Source: a virus
Length of the DNA: 64,000 nt
Reading direction: 5' to 3' (one strand)
IMG/VR virus record: IMGVR_UViG_3300019135_000009
Location: 1 to 64,000 of that record
Shown: piece by piece, positions 51,912 to 58,322 of the stretch
How positions within the stretch are numbered: the first letter of the stretch is position 1
Layout: each line of letters opens with the position of its first letter
Notes under the pieces: generated by a model
The model's database searches: none
What the model saw: the letters and a program-made list of their open reading frames with translations, nothing else
Told to the model about the DNA's origin: nothing
Position numbers and translations under genes: made by a program

Positions 51912-52035
51912 AAGACACTGTTTATAAAGTCCTGTCTTAAGCCACTTGACGACTATCGGTACTTGCCGACAGGTAGGATTCGAACCTACGAATGGGACTG
52001 ACCACGTTATGCATTAGAATAGCTGTTAGTGTCTT
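51912..52035 (-). ncRNA. Y-RNA-like element 2 with circularly permuted tRNA-like body
   Basis: Transcribed order on the minus strand: 5' end AAGACAC, bulge TAACAGC, a linker, then AGTCC (anticodon-stem 3' strand), CATTC, T arm GTAGG-TTCGAAT-CCTAC (51973-51989), acceptor CTGTCGG, loop CAAGTA, acceptor CCGATAG (51953-51959), D arm with stem GTC/GAC and GTGG loop, GGACT (anticodon-stem 5' strand), then 3' end GTGTCTT. All tRNA helices form (acceptor 7 bp with one G-U, anticodon stem 5 bp), but the chain is opened in the anticodon loop and closed at the acceptor end. That is the plan of YrlA-type bacterial Y RNAs. Confidence 0.75.
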
Positions 52036-52040
52036 TTGAT

Positions 52041-52120
52041 ACCGAAGGCAGGACTTGAACCTGCACGTCTTTCGACACCAGAGTCTAAATCTGGCGTGTC
52101 TGCCTTTCCACCACTTCGGC
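52041..52120 (-). tRNA. tRNA-Leu (TAG)
   Basis: Acceptor GCCGAAG with CTTCGGT (terminal G-U), anticodon stem CCAGA/TCTGG around TTTAGAC (anticodon TAG), variable arm, T loop TTCAAGT. CCA not encoded. Confidence 0.88.
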
Positions 52121-52127
52121 ATAATAG

Positions 52128-52199
52128 ATGAGATGAAGGGATTCGAACCCTCGATATTAGGATTTGCAATCCTATGCCTTACCACTTGGCTACATCCCA
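52128..52199 (-). tRNA. tRNA-Cys (GCA)
   Basis: Acceptor TGGGATG/CATCTCA (one G-U), D stem GCC/GGC, anticodon stem TAGGA/TCCTA around TTGCAAA (anticodon GCA), T loop TTCGAAT. CCA not encoded. Confidence 0.9.
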
Positions 52200-52296
52200 T
52201 ATGAATACCGAGGCGCTAACTGATTTGCCTCGCTGTCGCTAAACAGGTTTTCTTCGTACCTCCTACGCGCGATTGTCGATACGGCAGAAATTTCAA
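52200..52296 (-). other. GC-rich structured spacer in the tRNA cluster
   Basis: About 95 bases, clearly more G+C-rich than the rest, with a CGAGGC/GCCTCG hairpin (12-base loop), a CTGT/ACAG hairpin and an internal ACAGC. It does not show the 7-bp terminal helix of the five Y-RNA-like elements nor a tRNA fold. It may be a degraded element or a leader for the Cys-Leu-element 2 part of the transcript. Confidence 0.4.
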
Positions 52297-52325
52297 TTTA
52301 TAATCCATAGTTTCAAATGTGTCAA
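52297..52325 (-). promoter_or_regulatory. Internal promoter in the tRNA/Y-RNA cluster
   Basis: -35 TTGACA (52325-52320), 17-base spacer, -10 TATAAA (52302-52297) on the minus strand, without the operator-like core. It overlaps a CCATAGTTT/AAACTATGG inverted repeat (52306-52354), a possible operator. It would let the distal tRNAs, elements 2 and 1 and perhaps the Ro-like gene be transcribed independently of the repressor. Confidence 0.55.
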
Positions 52326-52378
52326 TCTATTTTTGAGAGTCAATTAAACTATGGATGAAAGGTTTATTTTATTTATTA

Positions 52379-52449
52379 TGCACCCGTCTGGAATCGAACC
52401 AGAACCGAGCGGTTATGAGCCGCCTGCTCGACCTTCGAGCTACGGGTGC
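52379..52449 (-). tRNA. tRNA-Met-type (CAT)
   Basis: Acceptor GCACCCG/CGGGTGC, D stem GCTC/GAGC, anticodon loop CTCATAA (anticodon CAT), T arm CTGG-TTCGATT-CCAG. Could be elongator Met or a lysidine-modified Ile tRNA. CCA not encoded. Confidence 0.88.
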
Positions 52450-52455
52450 GAAACC

Positions 52456-52513
52456 TAGACACACTCATTTCGCCTAAATAAAATTTTGAAAGTTAAATTG
52501 CTGTGGGTGTCTA
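52456..52513 (-). ncRNA. Y-RNA-like element 3 (short form)
   Basis: Terminal helix TAGACAC/GTGTCTA (7 bp), 5'-strand bulge CCACAGC, then ATTT/AAAT pairing. The interior of about 38 bases has no tRNA arms. Shortest of the five, adjacent to element 4. Confidence 0.55.
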
Positions 52514-52555
52514 TATTTTTTATAGAAGGGGAGAGGGTGACTAATCCTCTTAAGC

Positions 52556-52676
52556 AAGACACAGTATATAAATGCTCCCGTTACACCACAGAGATAGTCT
52601 GTCTCTGGAGGGATTCGAACCCTCACCACTGTTTTATCATAACAATATGTAGTAGTAGTTTTGCTGTATGTGTCTT
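52556..52676 (-). ncRNA. Y-RNA-like element 4 with circularly permuted tRNA-like body
   Basis: Minus-strand order: 5' end AAGACAC, bulge ATACAGC, linker, T arm GAGGG-TTCGAAT-CCCTC (52608-52624), acceptor CAGAGAC, loop AGACT, acceptor ATCTCTG (52589-52595; 6 of 7 pairs), D arm GTGTAACGGGAGCAT, then 3' end GTGTCTT. The anticodon-stem remnant is weak (TTTAT/ATAAA with an 8-base variable part), so it cannot be a normal tRNA; as a tRNA mimic it does not need one. Same terminal helix and bulge as element 2. Confidence 0.72.
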
Positions 52677-52681
52677 TAAAA

Positions 52682-52755
52682 CTGCGAAGGTAGGCTTCGA
52701 ACCTACAAATCCTAGCTTCAAAGGCTAGTGACTTTACCAGTTTGTCTACTTCGCA
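52682..52755 (-). tRNA. tRNA-Gln (TTG)
   Basis: Acceptor TGCGAAG/CTTCGCA, D stem GAC/GTC, anticodon stem CTAGC/GCTAG around CTTTGAA (anticodon TTG), T loop TTCGAAG. CCA not encoded. Confidence 0.9.
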
Positions 52756-52756
52756 A

Positions 52757-52833
52757 TGGTCTGGGTAGCTGGATTCGAACCAACGACATCTCCTGTCCAA
52801 GAGGAGTAGGCTACCAGACTGCCCTATACCCAG
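52757..52833 (-). tRNA. tRNA-Pro (TGG), CCA encoded
   Basis: Acceptor CTGGGTA/TACCCAG, anticodon stem CTCCT/AGGAG around CTTGGAC (anticodon TGG), T arm GTTGG-TTCGAAT-CCAGC. It is the only tRNA of the cluster with an encoded 3' CCA. Confidence 0.9.
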
Positions 52834-52970
52834 ATTTAAGCTTTTTGAAGAGAAGCATAACTCTGGTCTACGTCTTTTTGAGGTCTAGCACACCAGTAAG
52901 ACCTAGAAAGGAGTGGTGCATATGTGCAAACTTTACATTACAGAATACGGTGGAGTGGAAGCTCCACCTA
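52834..52970 (-). other. Spacer with two hairpins between tRNA-Pro and tRNA-Asn
   Basis: 137 bases without a minus-strand gene. Holds perfect stems AGGTCT/AGACCT (12-base loop) and GGTGGAG/CTCCACC (6-base loop, 52949-52968). On the plus strand a 27-codon ORF (ATG 52922, good AAAGGAG) runs into the antisense of tRNA-Asn; it is probably spurious. Function of the hairpins is unknown, possibly RNase processing sites. Confidence 0.4.
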
Positions 52971-53042
52971 CTCATCCAGCAGGGTTCGAACCTACAACCC
53001 CCTGATTAACAGTCAGGTGCTCTACCATTGAGCTATAGATGA
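52971..53042 (-). tRNA. tRNA-Asn (GTT)
   Basis: Acceptor TCATCTA/TGGATGA (one G-U), D stem GCTC/GAGC, anticodon stem CCTGA/TCAGG around CTGTTAA (anticodon GTT), T loop TTCGAAC. CCA not encoded. First canonical tRNA of the transcript. Confidence 0.92.
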
Positions 53043-53048
53043 AAAATC

Positions 53049-53123
53049 AAGGCGCAAAATTTTCAATAACGATTTTATAAACATTAACAATTTAGCCTAA
53101 AATAATTTTGCTGTGAGCGCCTT
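53049..53123 (-). ncRNA. Y-RNA-like element 5 (short form), promoter-proximal
   Basis: Terminal helix AAGGCGC/GCGCCTT, 5'-strand bulge TCACAGC, then a second helix AAAATT/AATTTT. It is the first RNA after the cluster promoter (its 5' end is about 9 bases from the predicted start), so it could be the 5' terminus of the primary transcript. No tRNA arms. Confidence 0.62.
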
Positions 53124-53138
53124 ATTGGTTATGTAATT

Positions 53139-53167
53139 ATAATAACATTATTAATTAGTTTTGTCAA
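53139..53167 (-). promoter_or_regulatory. Promoter with exact operator-like spacer driving the tRNA/Y-RNA cluster
   Basis: -35 TTGACA, spacer AAACTAATTAATAATGT (17 bases), -10 TATTAT on the minus strand. It lies between the PIN-PhoH stop and element 5. Confidence 0.85.
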
Positions 53168-53176
53168 GTGCTATTC

Positions 53177-54397
53177 TTACATTCTGTCAGCGATGTCTGC
53201 AATTTTACTTCTGTGAATTGTTTGAAGTTCAATTTCTCCATAAATTTCATTCCCCCTAAACACTTCACTCATTCGTCTCATGCCATTGTTTGATGAGTAT
53301 ACATCTTTATCTACTTGAGCAAAATAATCTCCGTCAACAATAACCTTTGTATTGTCGCTAATACGTTGCAGTCCCAATTTCAACAGGTCGGCTGTTAAAT
53401 TTTGTGCCTCTAAAATCCAAACAATTGTTTTCATTTCTCCTGTATCATAACCGCGCAAGTCTACAAAAGGGAGGATTTCAAGATTATTATCATTAATCTG
53501 TTTAATGATTTCATCTTCATCACCAAATTTAGACCTAAGCATAGTGCCTACAGCCGATTGTAATAGTTTCTCCAATCTATCTCCCTTATAAAATCCAAGT
53601 TCTTGAGAATCGCGAAGTGGAGTAGGGTTGACGAAGATAACCAGTTTATATCCTTCTTTTTCAACGAGATTCCATGCTGTATTCAATGCGATAATTGATT
53701 TTCCACTTCCTGCACGACCTCGAATAGAAGTTAGTTGATTATTCAAAATGCTGTCTACGGCCATAACTTGTTGTTCATCACGAGGCTGAAATTCTCCAAA
53801 CTGATCGGTTTTGAATCCATTTTTAATACGACCTTTTTTATTGCGTAGCGACTGGAGCATTTCACCATTCCATTTCAAGATATCCATCAATTCACCGTTT
53901 AAATCGTCATTGATAACTGCATATTCATTTATCAATAAATTAAATTTGTTTACGTTTAAATTAAGATAAACTTCATCGAGTTCCTCTTTTGTCATCAAAA
54001 ATTCTTTAAATCCTTTATGTTCAATAAAGGTGTTTTCGTTGAAATTTTTAATGGGGATTTCAAACATTTTGCATTTTTCTTTGATAAGTCGATCGTTTGA
54101 AATCATCCCGTATCCATTATCTACTGCTACTTGAAGCAAGATATTATCGACATATTGCCCATCTAAACTTTCGTCTAGAGTAAAAGTATAATCTTTCAAA
54201 TCAATATAAATATGAGACGATGTATCATCTAGAAATCTTTTTAACTTTCGAATATCGTATTGAAGTTGTCTGTCACTTTTTCTTGTCTTTTCTAAATGTT
54301 CAATTTCTCTTAATACATGAGAGGGGATTACACAATCATATTCATTAATAATCTCTGGCTTAATTAAAAGAACATTTGTATCTACAATAAACTTCAT
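53177..54397 (-). CDS. PIN-PhoH family ATPase (YlaK-like)
   Basis: 406 residues from ATG 54397 (AAAGGGAGA 8 bases upstream). Residues 1-130 form a PIN nuclease domain (FIVDTNVLLIKPEIINEYD with the first Asp, LDGQYVDNILLQVAVDNGYGMISNDRLIKEKCK with the later acidic pair). Residues 200-400 form a PhoH ATPase with Walker A SIRGRAGSGKSIIALNTAW and a C-terminal IVDGDYFAQVDKD segment. PIN-PhoH proteins couple RNA helicase/ATPase and RNase activity. Its gene lies directly upstream of the tRNA/Y-RNA promoter on the same strand, so an RNA-processing role in this module is plausible but unproven. Confidence 0.85.
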   Translation of the reverse strand: MKFIVDTNVLLIKPEIINEYDCVIPSHVLREIEHLEKTRKSDRQLQYDIRKLKRFLDDTSSHIYIDLKDYTFTLDESLDGQYVDNILLQVAVDNGYGMISNDRLIKEKCKMFEIPIKNFNENTFIEHKGFKEFLMTKEELDEVYLNLNVNKFNLLINEYAVINDDLNGELMDILKWNGEMLQSLRNKKGRIKNGFKTDQFGEFQPRDEQQVMAVDSILNNQLTSIRGRAGSGKSIIALNTAWNLVEKEGYKLVIFVNPTPLRDSQELGFYKGDRLEKLLQSAVGTMLRSKFGDEDEIIKQINDNNLEILPFVDLRGYDTGEMKTIVWILEAQNLTADLLKLGLQRISDNTKVIVDGDYFAQVDKDVYSSNNGMRRMSEVFRGNEIYGEIELQTIHRSKIADIADRM

Positions 54398-54427
54398 ACC
54401 GTTTCTCCCTTTAGTCAATGTCTTTTC

Positions 54428-54727
54428 TTATTTGTTGGATTTATTTAGTTCTTCTCTCATTTTCTTAGAAAGTCTAGTACCAATTTTAAAATAATCATTT
54501 GAATACATGTGCTCTCCAGTTTGAGGGTTTTTGATCTTTCTTCCTTTTGCTTTTCTGACTTCTAAAGTGAGTAAATTCTTCAATTTTACAACACCGTGTT
54601 TTAAAAGACCTTTACCGATATTATCTATCAAGACCTCTACTAAGATTTTCACTTCATCTTTTCGTAATCTTAATTCACGTATACGGTCATCTTTCCATAC
54701 TTCATGAATCAGCTTCGAAAGATTCAA
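54428..54727 (-). CDS. HU-like histone protein
   Basis: 99 residues from TTG 54727, set by AAAGGAG 9 bases upstream; a longer reading to 54763 has no ribosome binding site. The HU/IHF pattern is clear: NLSKLIHEVWKDDRIRELRLRKDEV helices, VVKLKNLLTLEVRKAKGRKIKNPQTGE with the DNA-intercalating arm (GRKIKNPQTGE) and C-terminal FKIGTRLSKKMREELN. It bends phage DNA in replication or packaging and parallels SPbeta YonN. Confidence 0.88.
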   Translation of the reverse strand: MNLSKLIHEVWKDDRIRELRLRKDEVKILVEVLIDNIGKGLLKHGVVKLKNLLTLEVRKAKGRKIKNPQTGEHMYSNDYFKIGTRLSKKMREELNKSNK

Positions 54728-54743
54728 TACGCAAACACTCCTT

Positions 54744-55043
54744 TCATTCTTTAATTTTAACAAACTTATTATCTATCAAATCGTAGTTTTGGTTATAGAA
54801 GCGTAGCCTATCATCGCTATCTATTGTTACAAGAATTTCCTCCATGTACGCTTCATTCGTGTAGTCATCAATTGTTCCAGCCTTATTATGTACTTTGTAT
54901 TCCTCAACCTTGTTACTTATAGTAAAAATTTTATCCATAAATCTAAATTCGTTATCCGTATTAACATAACACCATTGGGTTACTTTGGAGTTATTTAGAA
55001 TGGCCGTAGATTTTTGCAACTTAGTTTTTCTTTTTGCCATCAT
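54744..55043 (-). CDS. Hypothetical protein, 99 aa
   Basis: Not recognised. ATG 55043 with GGAGGGTAATA upstream, starting within the end of the preceding gene. Basic N-terminus (MAKRKTKLQKSTAIL), then strands with NTDNEFRFMDKIFTISNKVEEYKVHNKAG. It lies one gene ahead of HU; role unknown. Confidence 0.62.
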   Translation of the reverse strand: MMAKRKTKLQKSTAILNNSKVTQWCYVNTDNEFRFMDKIFTISNKVEEYKVHNKAGTIDDYTNEAYMEEILVTIDSDDRLRFYNQNYDLIDNKFVKIKE

Positions 55044-55371
55044 TATTACCCTCCAACCCTAACAATTCCTTATTAATTGTTGATAGACTTGAAAATGGAA
55101 TGCTATTCGTCTTTCTTTTTCCTTCCATCTGCTCGATCTTCCAGTTTGATATCATATCTTTATTATGCTTGTTTTTATCATCTTCATCCTTGTGCCAAAC
55201 AAGATAATTAGCTAATCCATCTAAGAAAAACCTAATCGTAATGGAATCCCAATTCCGCTCTATAGCAGATCGCCATTCATTAGTCAAGTCTTCAACTTTT
55301 TTAAGCTTTTGTTCTAAGGTGATATTTTCTTCAAGATTAAGCTTAATCCCATTGGGGAGTTGAATCTTCAC
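55021..55371 (-). CDS. Hypothetical protein, 116 aa
   Basis: Not recognised. GTG 55371 has GGAT as weak site. A helical protein (KLKKVEDLTNEWRSAIERNWDSITIRFFLDGLANYLVWH) with charged C-terminus ending KKKN. It overlaps the next gene by 23 bases and so is coupled with it. Phages of this type carry several such small genes ahead of HU. Confidence 0.6.
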   Translation of the reverse strand: MKIQLPNGIKLNLEENITLEQKLKKVEDLTNEWRSAIERNWDSITIRFFLDGLANYLVWHKDEDDKNKHNKDMISNWKIEQMEGKRKTNSIPFSSLSTINKELLGLEGNNDGKKKN

Positions 55372-55433
55372 TCAAAAACAATCCTTTCTACAATTTTCTC
55401 ACTACAACTCATCGTTTTAACAGTTATCCTTAA

Positions 55434-55853
55434 TTATTTGGTTGGAATCAAGTTAACCTTTATTGATTTGATCCAATCCTCTTCATTCGTATCAACTATC
55501 CTAGCTATGATTCTGTCTAAAGTTCGATAGGCTGTCATTCTTGGATAATCAAAATTTTCAATAATATCAGACACAGAATGTCCATCAAATAATAAATTGA
55601 GAAACTGTTTATCTTTTTCCTTGAATGAAATTTTTTCAATCAGTTTATCTAGAGAGGCATATAGAGAAATTAACTCCTGATTAAATTCAAAAATATCTCC
55701 AGCTTGATCAATATTGATATTCACACTTGCCAATCGGGATGTATCAACTTTGCTTCTGAATAAAATTAAATACTTAACTACCATTTCATCTGACAAAGTT
55801 AAAACTTTGAAATCCCTCTCTTTTTTATGTATGTCAATTGCAACAGACCCCAC
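55434..55853 (-). CDS. Sigma-like/HTH protein, 139 aa
   Basis: GTG 55853 is chosen (GGGGTGAG upstream); TTG 55856 is equally possible. The C-terminal half, FKEKDKQFLNLLFDGHSVSDIIENFDYPRMTAYRTLDRIIARIV, has the helix-turn-helix of sigma region 4-like DNA-binding proteins. An N-terminal helix set lacks sigma region 2 motifs, so it is more likely an anti-sigma or late-activator type than a full sigma factor. It is the first gene of the leftward unit behind two operator-like elements, a place where a phage late activator would fit. That role is inference. Confidence 0.6.
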   Translation of the reverse strand: MGSVAIDIHKKERDFKVLTLSDEMVVKYLILFRSKVDTSRLASVNINIDQAGDIFEFNQELISLYASLDKLIEKISFKEKDKQFLNLLFDGHSVSDIIENFDYPRMTAYRTLDRIIARIVDTNEEDWIKSIKVNLIPTK

Positions 55854-55869
55854 CAACTCACCCCATTGT

Positions 55870-55885
55870 CATTATTAATTAGTTT
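55870..55885 (-). promoter_or_regulatory. Second operator-like core in the leader of the sigma-like gene
   Basis: Exact AAACTAATTAATAATG on the minus strand, about 17 bases ahead of the start codon and 34 bases downstream of the promoter copy at 55919-55947. Tandem arrangement suggests cooperative binding. Confidence 0.65.
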
Positions 55886-55918
55886 AGTAGAGAGGAATGA
55901 TCCGAACTACTTATAATT

Positions 55919-55947
55919 AATATAACATTATTAATTGGTTTTGTCAA
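55919..55947 (-). promoter_or_regulatory. Promoter with operator-like spacer for the sigma-like/HU/PhoH unit
   Basis: -35 TTGACA, spacer AAACCAATTAATAATGT (one mismatch), -10 TATATT on the minus strand. It diverges from the rightward promoter at 56001. Confidence 0.8.
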
Positions 55948-56000
55948 GATCGATAAATGTGATCGGCTATACGAAGGGGTTTTAATTGACAGTTACATTC

Positions 56001-56029
56001 TTGACACCAAAAACATTATTTGTTATATT
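56001..56029 (+). promoter_or_regulatory. Rightward promoter of the winged-helix gene
   Basis: TTGACA (56001-56006), 17-base spacer, TATATT (56024-56029) preceded by TG at 56021 (extended -10). There is no operator-like core here, so it is presumably not under the same repressor. Confidence 0.75.
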
Positions 56030-56077
56030 GGTAAGGAGGTTATTTAAACCTAAGTATAAGGAGATGGTGATTTTGAT

Positions 56078-56920
56078 ATGATGAATCATTTTGAAGGGAT
56101 TTACAATCAGGATGTACTGTCTAGTGTGAGACTTCCTAATAGCATTTTTAAAACATTATCTAAATGTATTAGGAATAGAAATGGGAGTACAAATATTCAG
56201 CAGGTTGCCTTTGGATATTCTTATCTTGTTGCAGTTGCCTTTTTATATAAATATACATACTTTGTCGATCTTGATAATCAGACCTATGTCCAAAACAAAG
56301 ATATTAAAGAGCTTCTTGGTTATAGTAGAGATACAAAAACTATTGACAGAGTTATTAAAAAGGATGGACTGTTAGACAAACTTCACCTTACACTGACAAC
56401 ACGAGAGTACCCCGTGAGATACACAATCGATAAAGAGGAGACGATAAATAAAATTCCTTTAAGAGAATTTATATTGATTAGTGAATTGAAATCTGATGAC
56501 GTAAATTATGCTAAGTTTAAAAAGATAGTTAAAAATAAAAATTATGTAGTGAAAGAACCTTTGTTTCTCACTTCTGGCTATGAAGGTTCAGAGTACGGGA
56601 CTTTATACAGTATTGAGCGAACACATAAGATAACAATTAAAGAATTTTTGACTTTTTTAAGGAGTGATGATTTTAATAACATTGAGTTTTTAATATACGG
56701 TTTTTTAAAGTCACGGTGCTTTGGAAGAAAAAACAACATGTATTCAGTGCCAATTTATAAGATTATATCTGAGGTTGGGATCGACAGAAGCACTTTTTAT
56801 ACTTATCTTGAAAATTTAAAGAGAAAGAATTATATAAAAGTGATTCATAAAGAGTGGAAGACAAAAGGCGATAACTTTAAGAAGATGGAGGCGAATGATT
56901 ATATCTGGTTGGGAGTGTGA
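56078..56920 (+). CDS. Winged-helix protein, candidate replication initiator or regulator, 280 aa
   Basis: ATG 56078 with GGAGATGGTGA upstream. The N-terminal part is helical with LPNSIFKTLSKCIRNRNGSTNIQQVAF and LGYSRDTKTIDRVIKK, a first HTH-like segment; the C-terminal part (residues 215-280) is a clear winged helix (YSVPIYKIISEVGIDRSTFYTYLENLKRKNYIKVIHK). Two winged helices in one chain is the architecture of many theta-plasmid and phage Rep proteins. Directly downstream lies a 165-bp AT-rich palindrome that could be its binding site. Alternatively it is a regulator of the divergent unit. No sequence match is claimed. Confidence 0.6.
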   Translation: MMNHFEGIYNQDVLSSVRLPNSIFKTLSKCIRNRNGSTNIQQVAFGYSYLVAVAFLYKYTYFVDLDNQTYVQNKDIKELLGYSRDTKTIDRVIKKDGLLDKLHLTLTTREYPVRYTIDKEETINKIPLREFILISELKSDDVNYAKFKKIVKNKNYVVKEPLFLTSGYEGSEYGTLYSIERTHKITIKEFLTFLRSDDFNNIEFLIYGFLKSRCFGRKNNMYSVPIYKIISEVGIDRSTFYTYLENLKRKNYIKVIHKEWKTKGDNFKKMEANDYIWLGV

Positions 56921-56930
56921 ATGGAAGATG

Positions 56931-57095
56931 TTTTACAATTTTTTAGAAGGTTATCCAAACCTACCAATAATCAATACAGTTAATAATTAATTAATAATAC
57001 TAAGAGTTATACTATTAATTATTATATATTTTATATATTATTAATAGTATTGATAATTTAGTAGGTTTGAGCAACCTCCTAAAACGTTGTAAAAA
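56931..57095. repeat. 165-bp AT-rich palindrome (candidate origin or operator)
   Basis: Outer arms 56931-56964 and 57062-57095 match in 28 of 34 positions as an inverted repeat (arms begin GTAGGTTTG read inward). The 96 bases between contain almost only A and T, with inner inverted pieces (AATCAATAC/GTATTGAT) and two near-copies of the operator-like AATTAATAATA core. It lies between the winged-helix gene and the repressor-like gene. Long palindromic AT-rich DNA next to a Rep-like gene is typical of replication origins; a partition or operator site is also possible. Confidence 0.65.
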
Positions 57096-57197
57096 ATAGT
57101 AAATGATTGGGTTTTTATGGGTTTTCTTTTATTATCACAAGATGAAGAATAAGTACAATATAATTTAATTATGTTATACTTAGAAGAGGAGGGGCAT

Positions 57198-58214
57198 ATG
57201 GCTAAATTAGAAAATGTAATTCAATTCAATACAAAAAATGAGGATAAAAATGTTTATGGAACAATCAGAACTTATTTGATACGTAAGGGGCAGAACAGTC
57301 AAAACACCGCATCAACTTATGAAAGGCATATTCGTGATTTTTTTAGGACAATGAGAGGCAAAGAGCTAGAACAACTGATCGAGGAAGACCTTATCTTCAC
57401 TAAAAAACAAATTGAAACTTATCAAGTAGCGCTTAAAGAGCGCCATAAAGGGACAACAGTAAATAACGTAATTTCTTCAATTCGTGAATGCTATAAAAGA
57501 CTAGCCGATGACGGATTTAATGTAGATTTGTCGTGGTTTAATGTGGAGAGGTACGATGAACATGATAAAGAAAGTTACGATTCCATGACTCATGAAGAGG
57601 TTATTACAGCAATGGAGCTTGTGTCTAAAACAAGAAAAGGCAGAGAAAAAGCTCTTTTTATCAGGGTCGCTTACGCAACAGCTTGGCGATTGCAGTCTAT
57701 ATTAAATCTTGAGTTCAATGATATCATCAACATTGATGATATATGGTATATCAAAACAATTGGTAAAGGAAATAAGACATCTTACAAGAAGTTATCTGAT
57801 GATCTATATCAAGAATTAATGCAGTTCAAAGAAGAGGTAAAAAGGGATAAAATTTTTCAGCTAACAACTAAAACTATTCAAAAAATGATGGATTACATTC
57901 GAGATAATATTGATTTTGGTCATAGAAGAATTGTATTCCACTCTTTCAAAAAAGCATCAATAAACGAGGTGAGTATTCTAAGTGGCGGAGATATAAAGTT
58001 GATGCAAGCCCATGGAGATCATGCCAATGCTACAACAACATTAAACGATTACGTATCTAAGAAAAACTTAGAAGAACTTTTAACTGTGGACGTTGACACA
58101 AAAATTCCACTAGAAAGATTAGAAGGCATGTCCAAAGAAAAATTAATTGATTTAATTAAAAAAGCAGATCGGACTACACAAATTCGTTTATTAAAGAAAG
58201 CAAACTTTATGTGA
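57198..58214 (+). CDS. Integrase-fold repressor-like protein (MrpR/YopR type), degenerate active site
   Basis: 338 residues from ATG 57198 (AGGAGGGG 7 bases upstream); a longer frame from 57171 runs through that site. SAM-like core-binding domain (STYERHIRDFFRTMRGKELEQL, residues 35-120) and catalytic-fold domain: WRLQSILNLEF (Arg present), TIGKGNKTSYKKL (Lys), FHSFKKASINEVS (the second Arg is replaced by Lys), AHGDHANATTTLNDYVSKKN (His and Tyr in place). The changed Arg should cripple recombination. SPbeta's master repressor MrpR has this fold without recombinase activity and binds a promoter-repeat. No operator-like core lies at its own promoter, as expected for lysogenic expression. Lies 10 kb from a late-type recombinase-fold gene with intact residues only in position, not linkage. 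Confidence 0.72.
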   Translation: MAKLENVIQFNTKNEDKNVYGTIRTYLIRKGQNSQNTASTYERHIRDFFRTMRGKELEQLIEEDLIFTKKQIETYQVALKERHKGTTVNNVISSIRECYKRLADDGFNVDLSWFNVERYDEHDKESYDSMTHEEVITAMELVSKTRKGREKALFIRVAYATAWRLQSILNLEFNDIINIDDIWYIKTIGKGNKTSYKKLSDDLYQELMQFKEEVKRDKIFQLTTKTIQKMMDYIRDNIDFGHRRIVFHSFKKASINEVSILSGGDIKLMQAHGDHANATTTLNDYVSKKNLEELLTVDVDTKIPLERLEGMSKEKLIDLIKKADRTTQIRLLKKANFM

Positions 58215-58226
58215 ATAACATAAATG

Positions 58227-58249
58227 CCTCTTAAAATCATTTTAAGGGG
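58227..58249 (+). terminator. Hairpin after the repressor-like gene
   Basis: 10-bp stem (CCTCTTAAAA with TTTTAAGGGG, one G-U) and a 3-base loop, 12 bases after the stop. The following U-run is weak, so termination may be partial. Confidence 0.6.
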
Positions 58250-58322
58250 TCATACAGCCGTTTTAAATATATTCTAATGTATTTGTATTCGGAAGAGCAA
58301 AAACTTCTTAGAACGAAAAATA

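Noticed and set aside
51937-52200. Minus-strand ORF of 87 codons
   Set aside because: It runs through tRNA-Cys, tRNA-Leu and Y-RNA-like element 2 without a ribosome binding site.
51912-52676. Group I intron or permuted intron-exon explanation for the permuted tRNA bodies
   Set aside because: The flanks are only 17-40 bases long, far too short for an intron core, and no homing endonuclease is nearby.
52486-53009. Plus-strand ORFs across the tRNA cluster (80 and 93 codons)
   Set aside because: They read tRNA genes in antisense, with repeated FEPT-type pieces from T arms; this is the usual signature of spurious ORFs over tRNAs.
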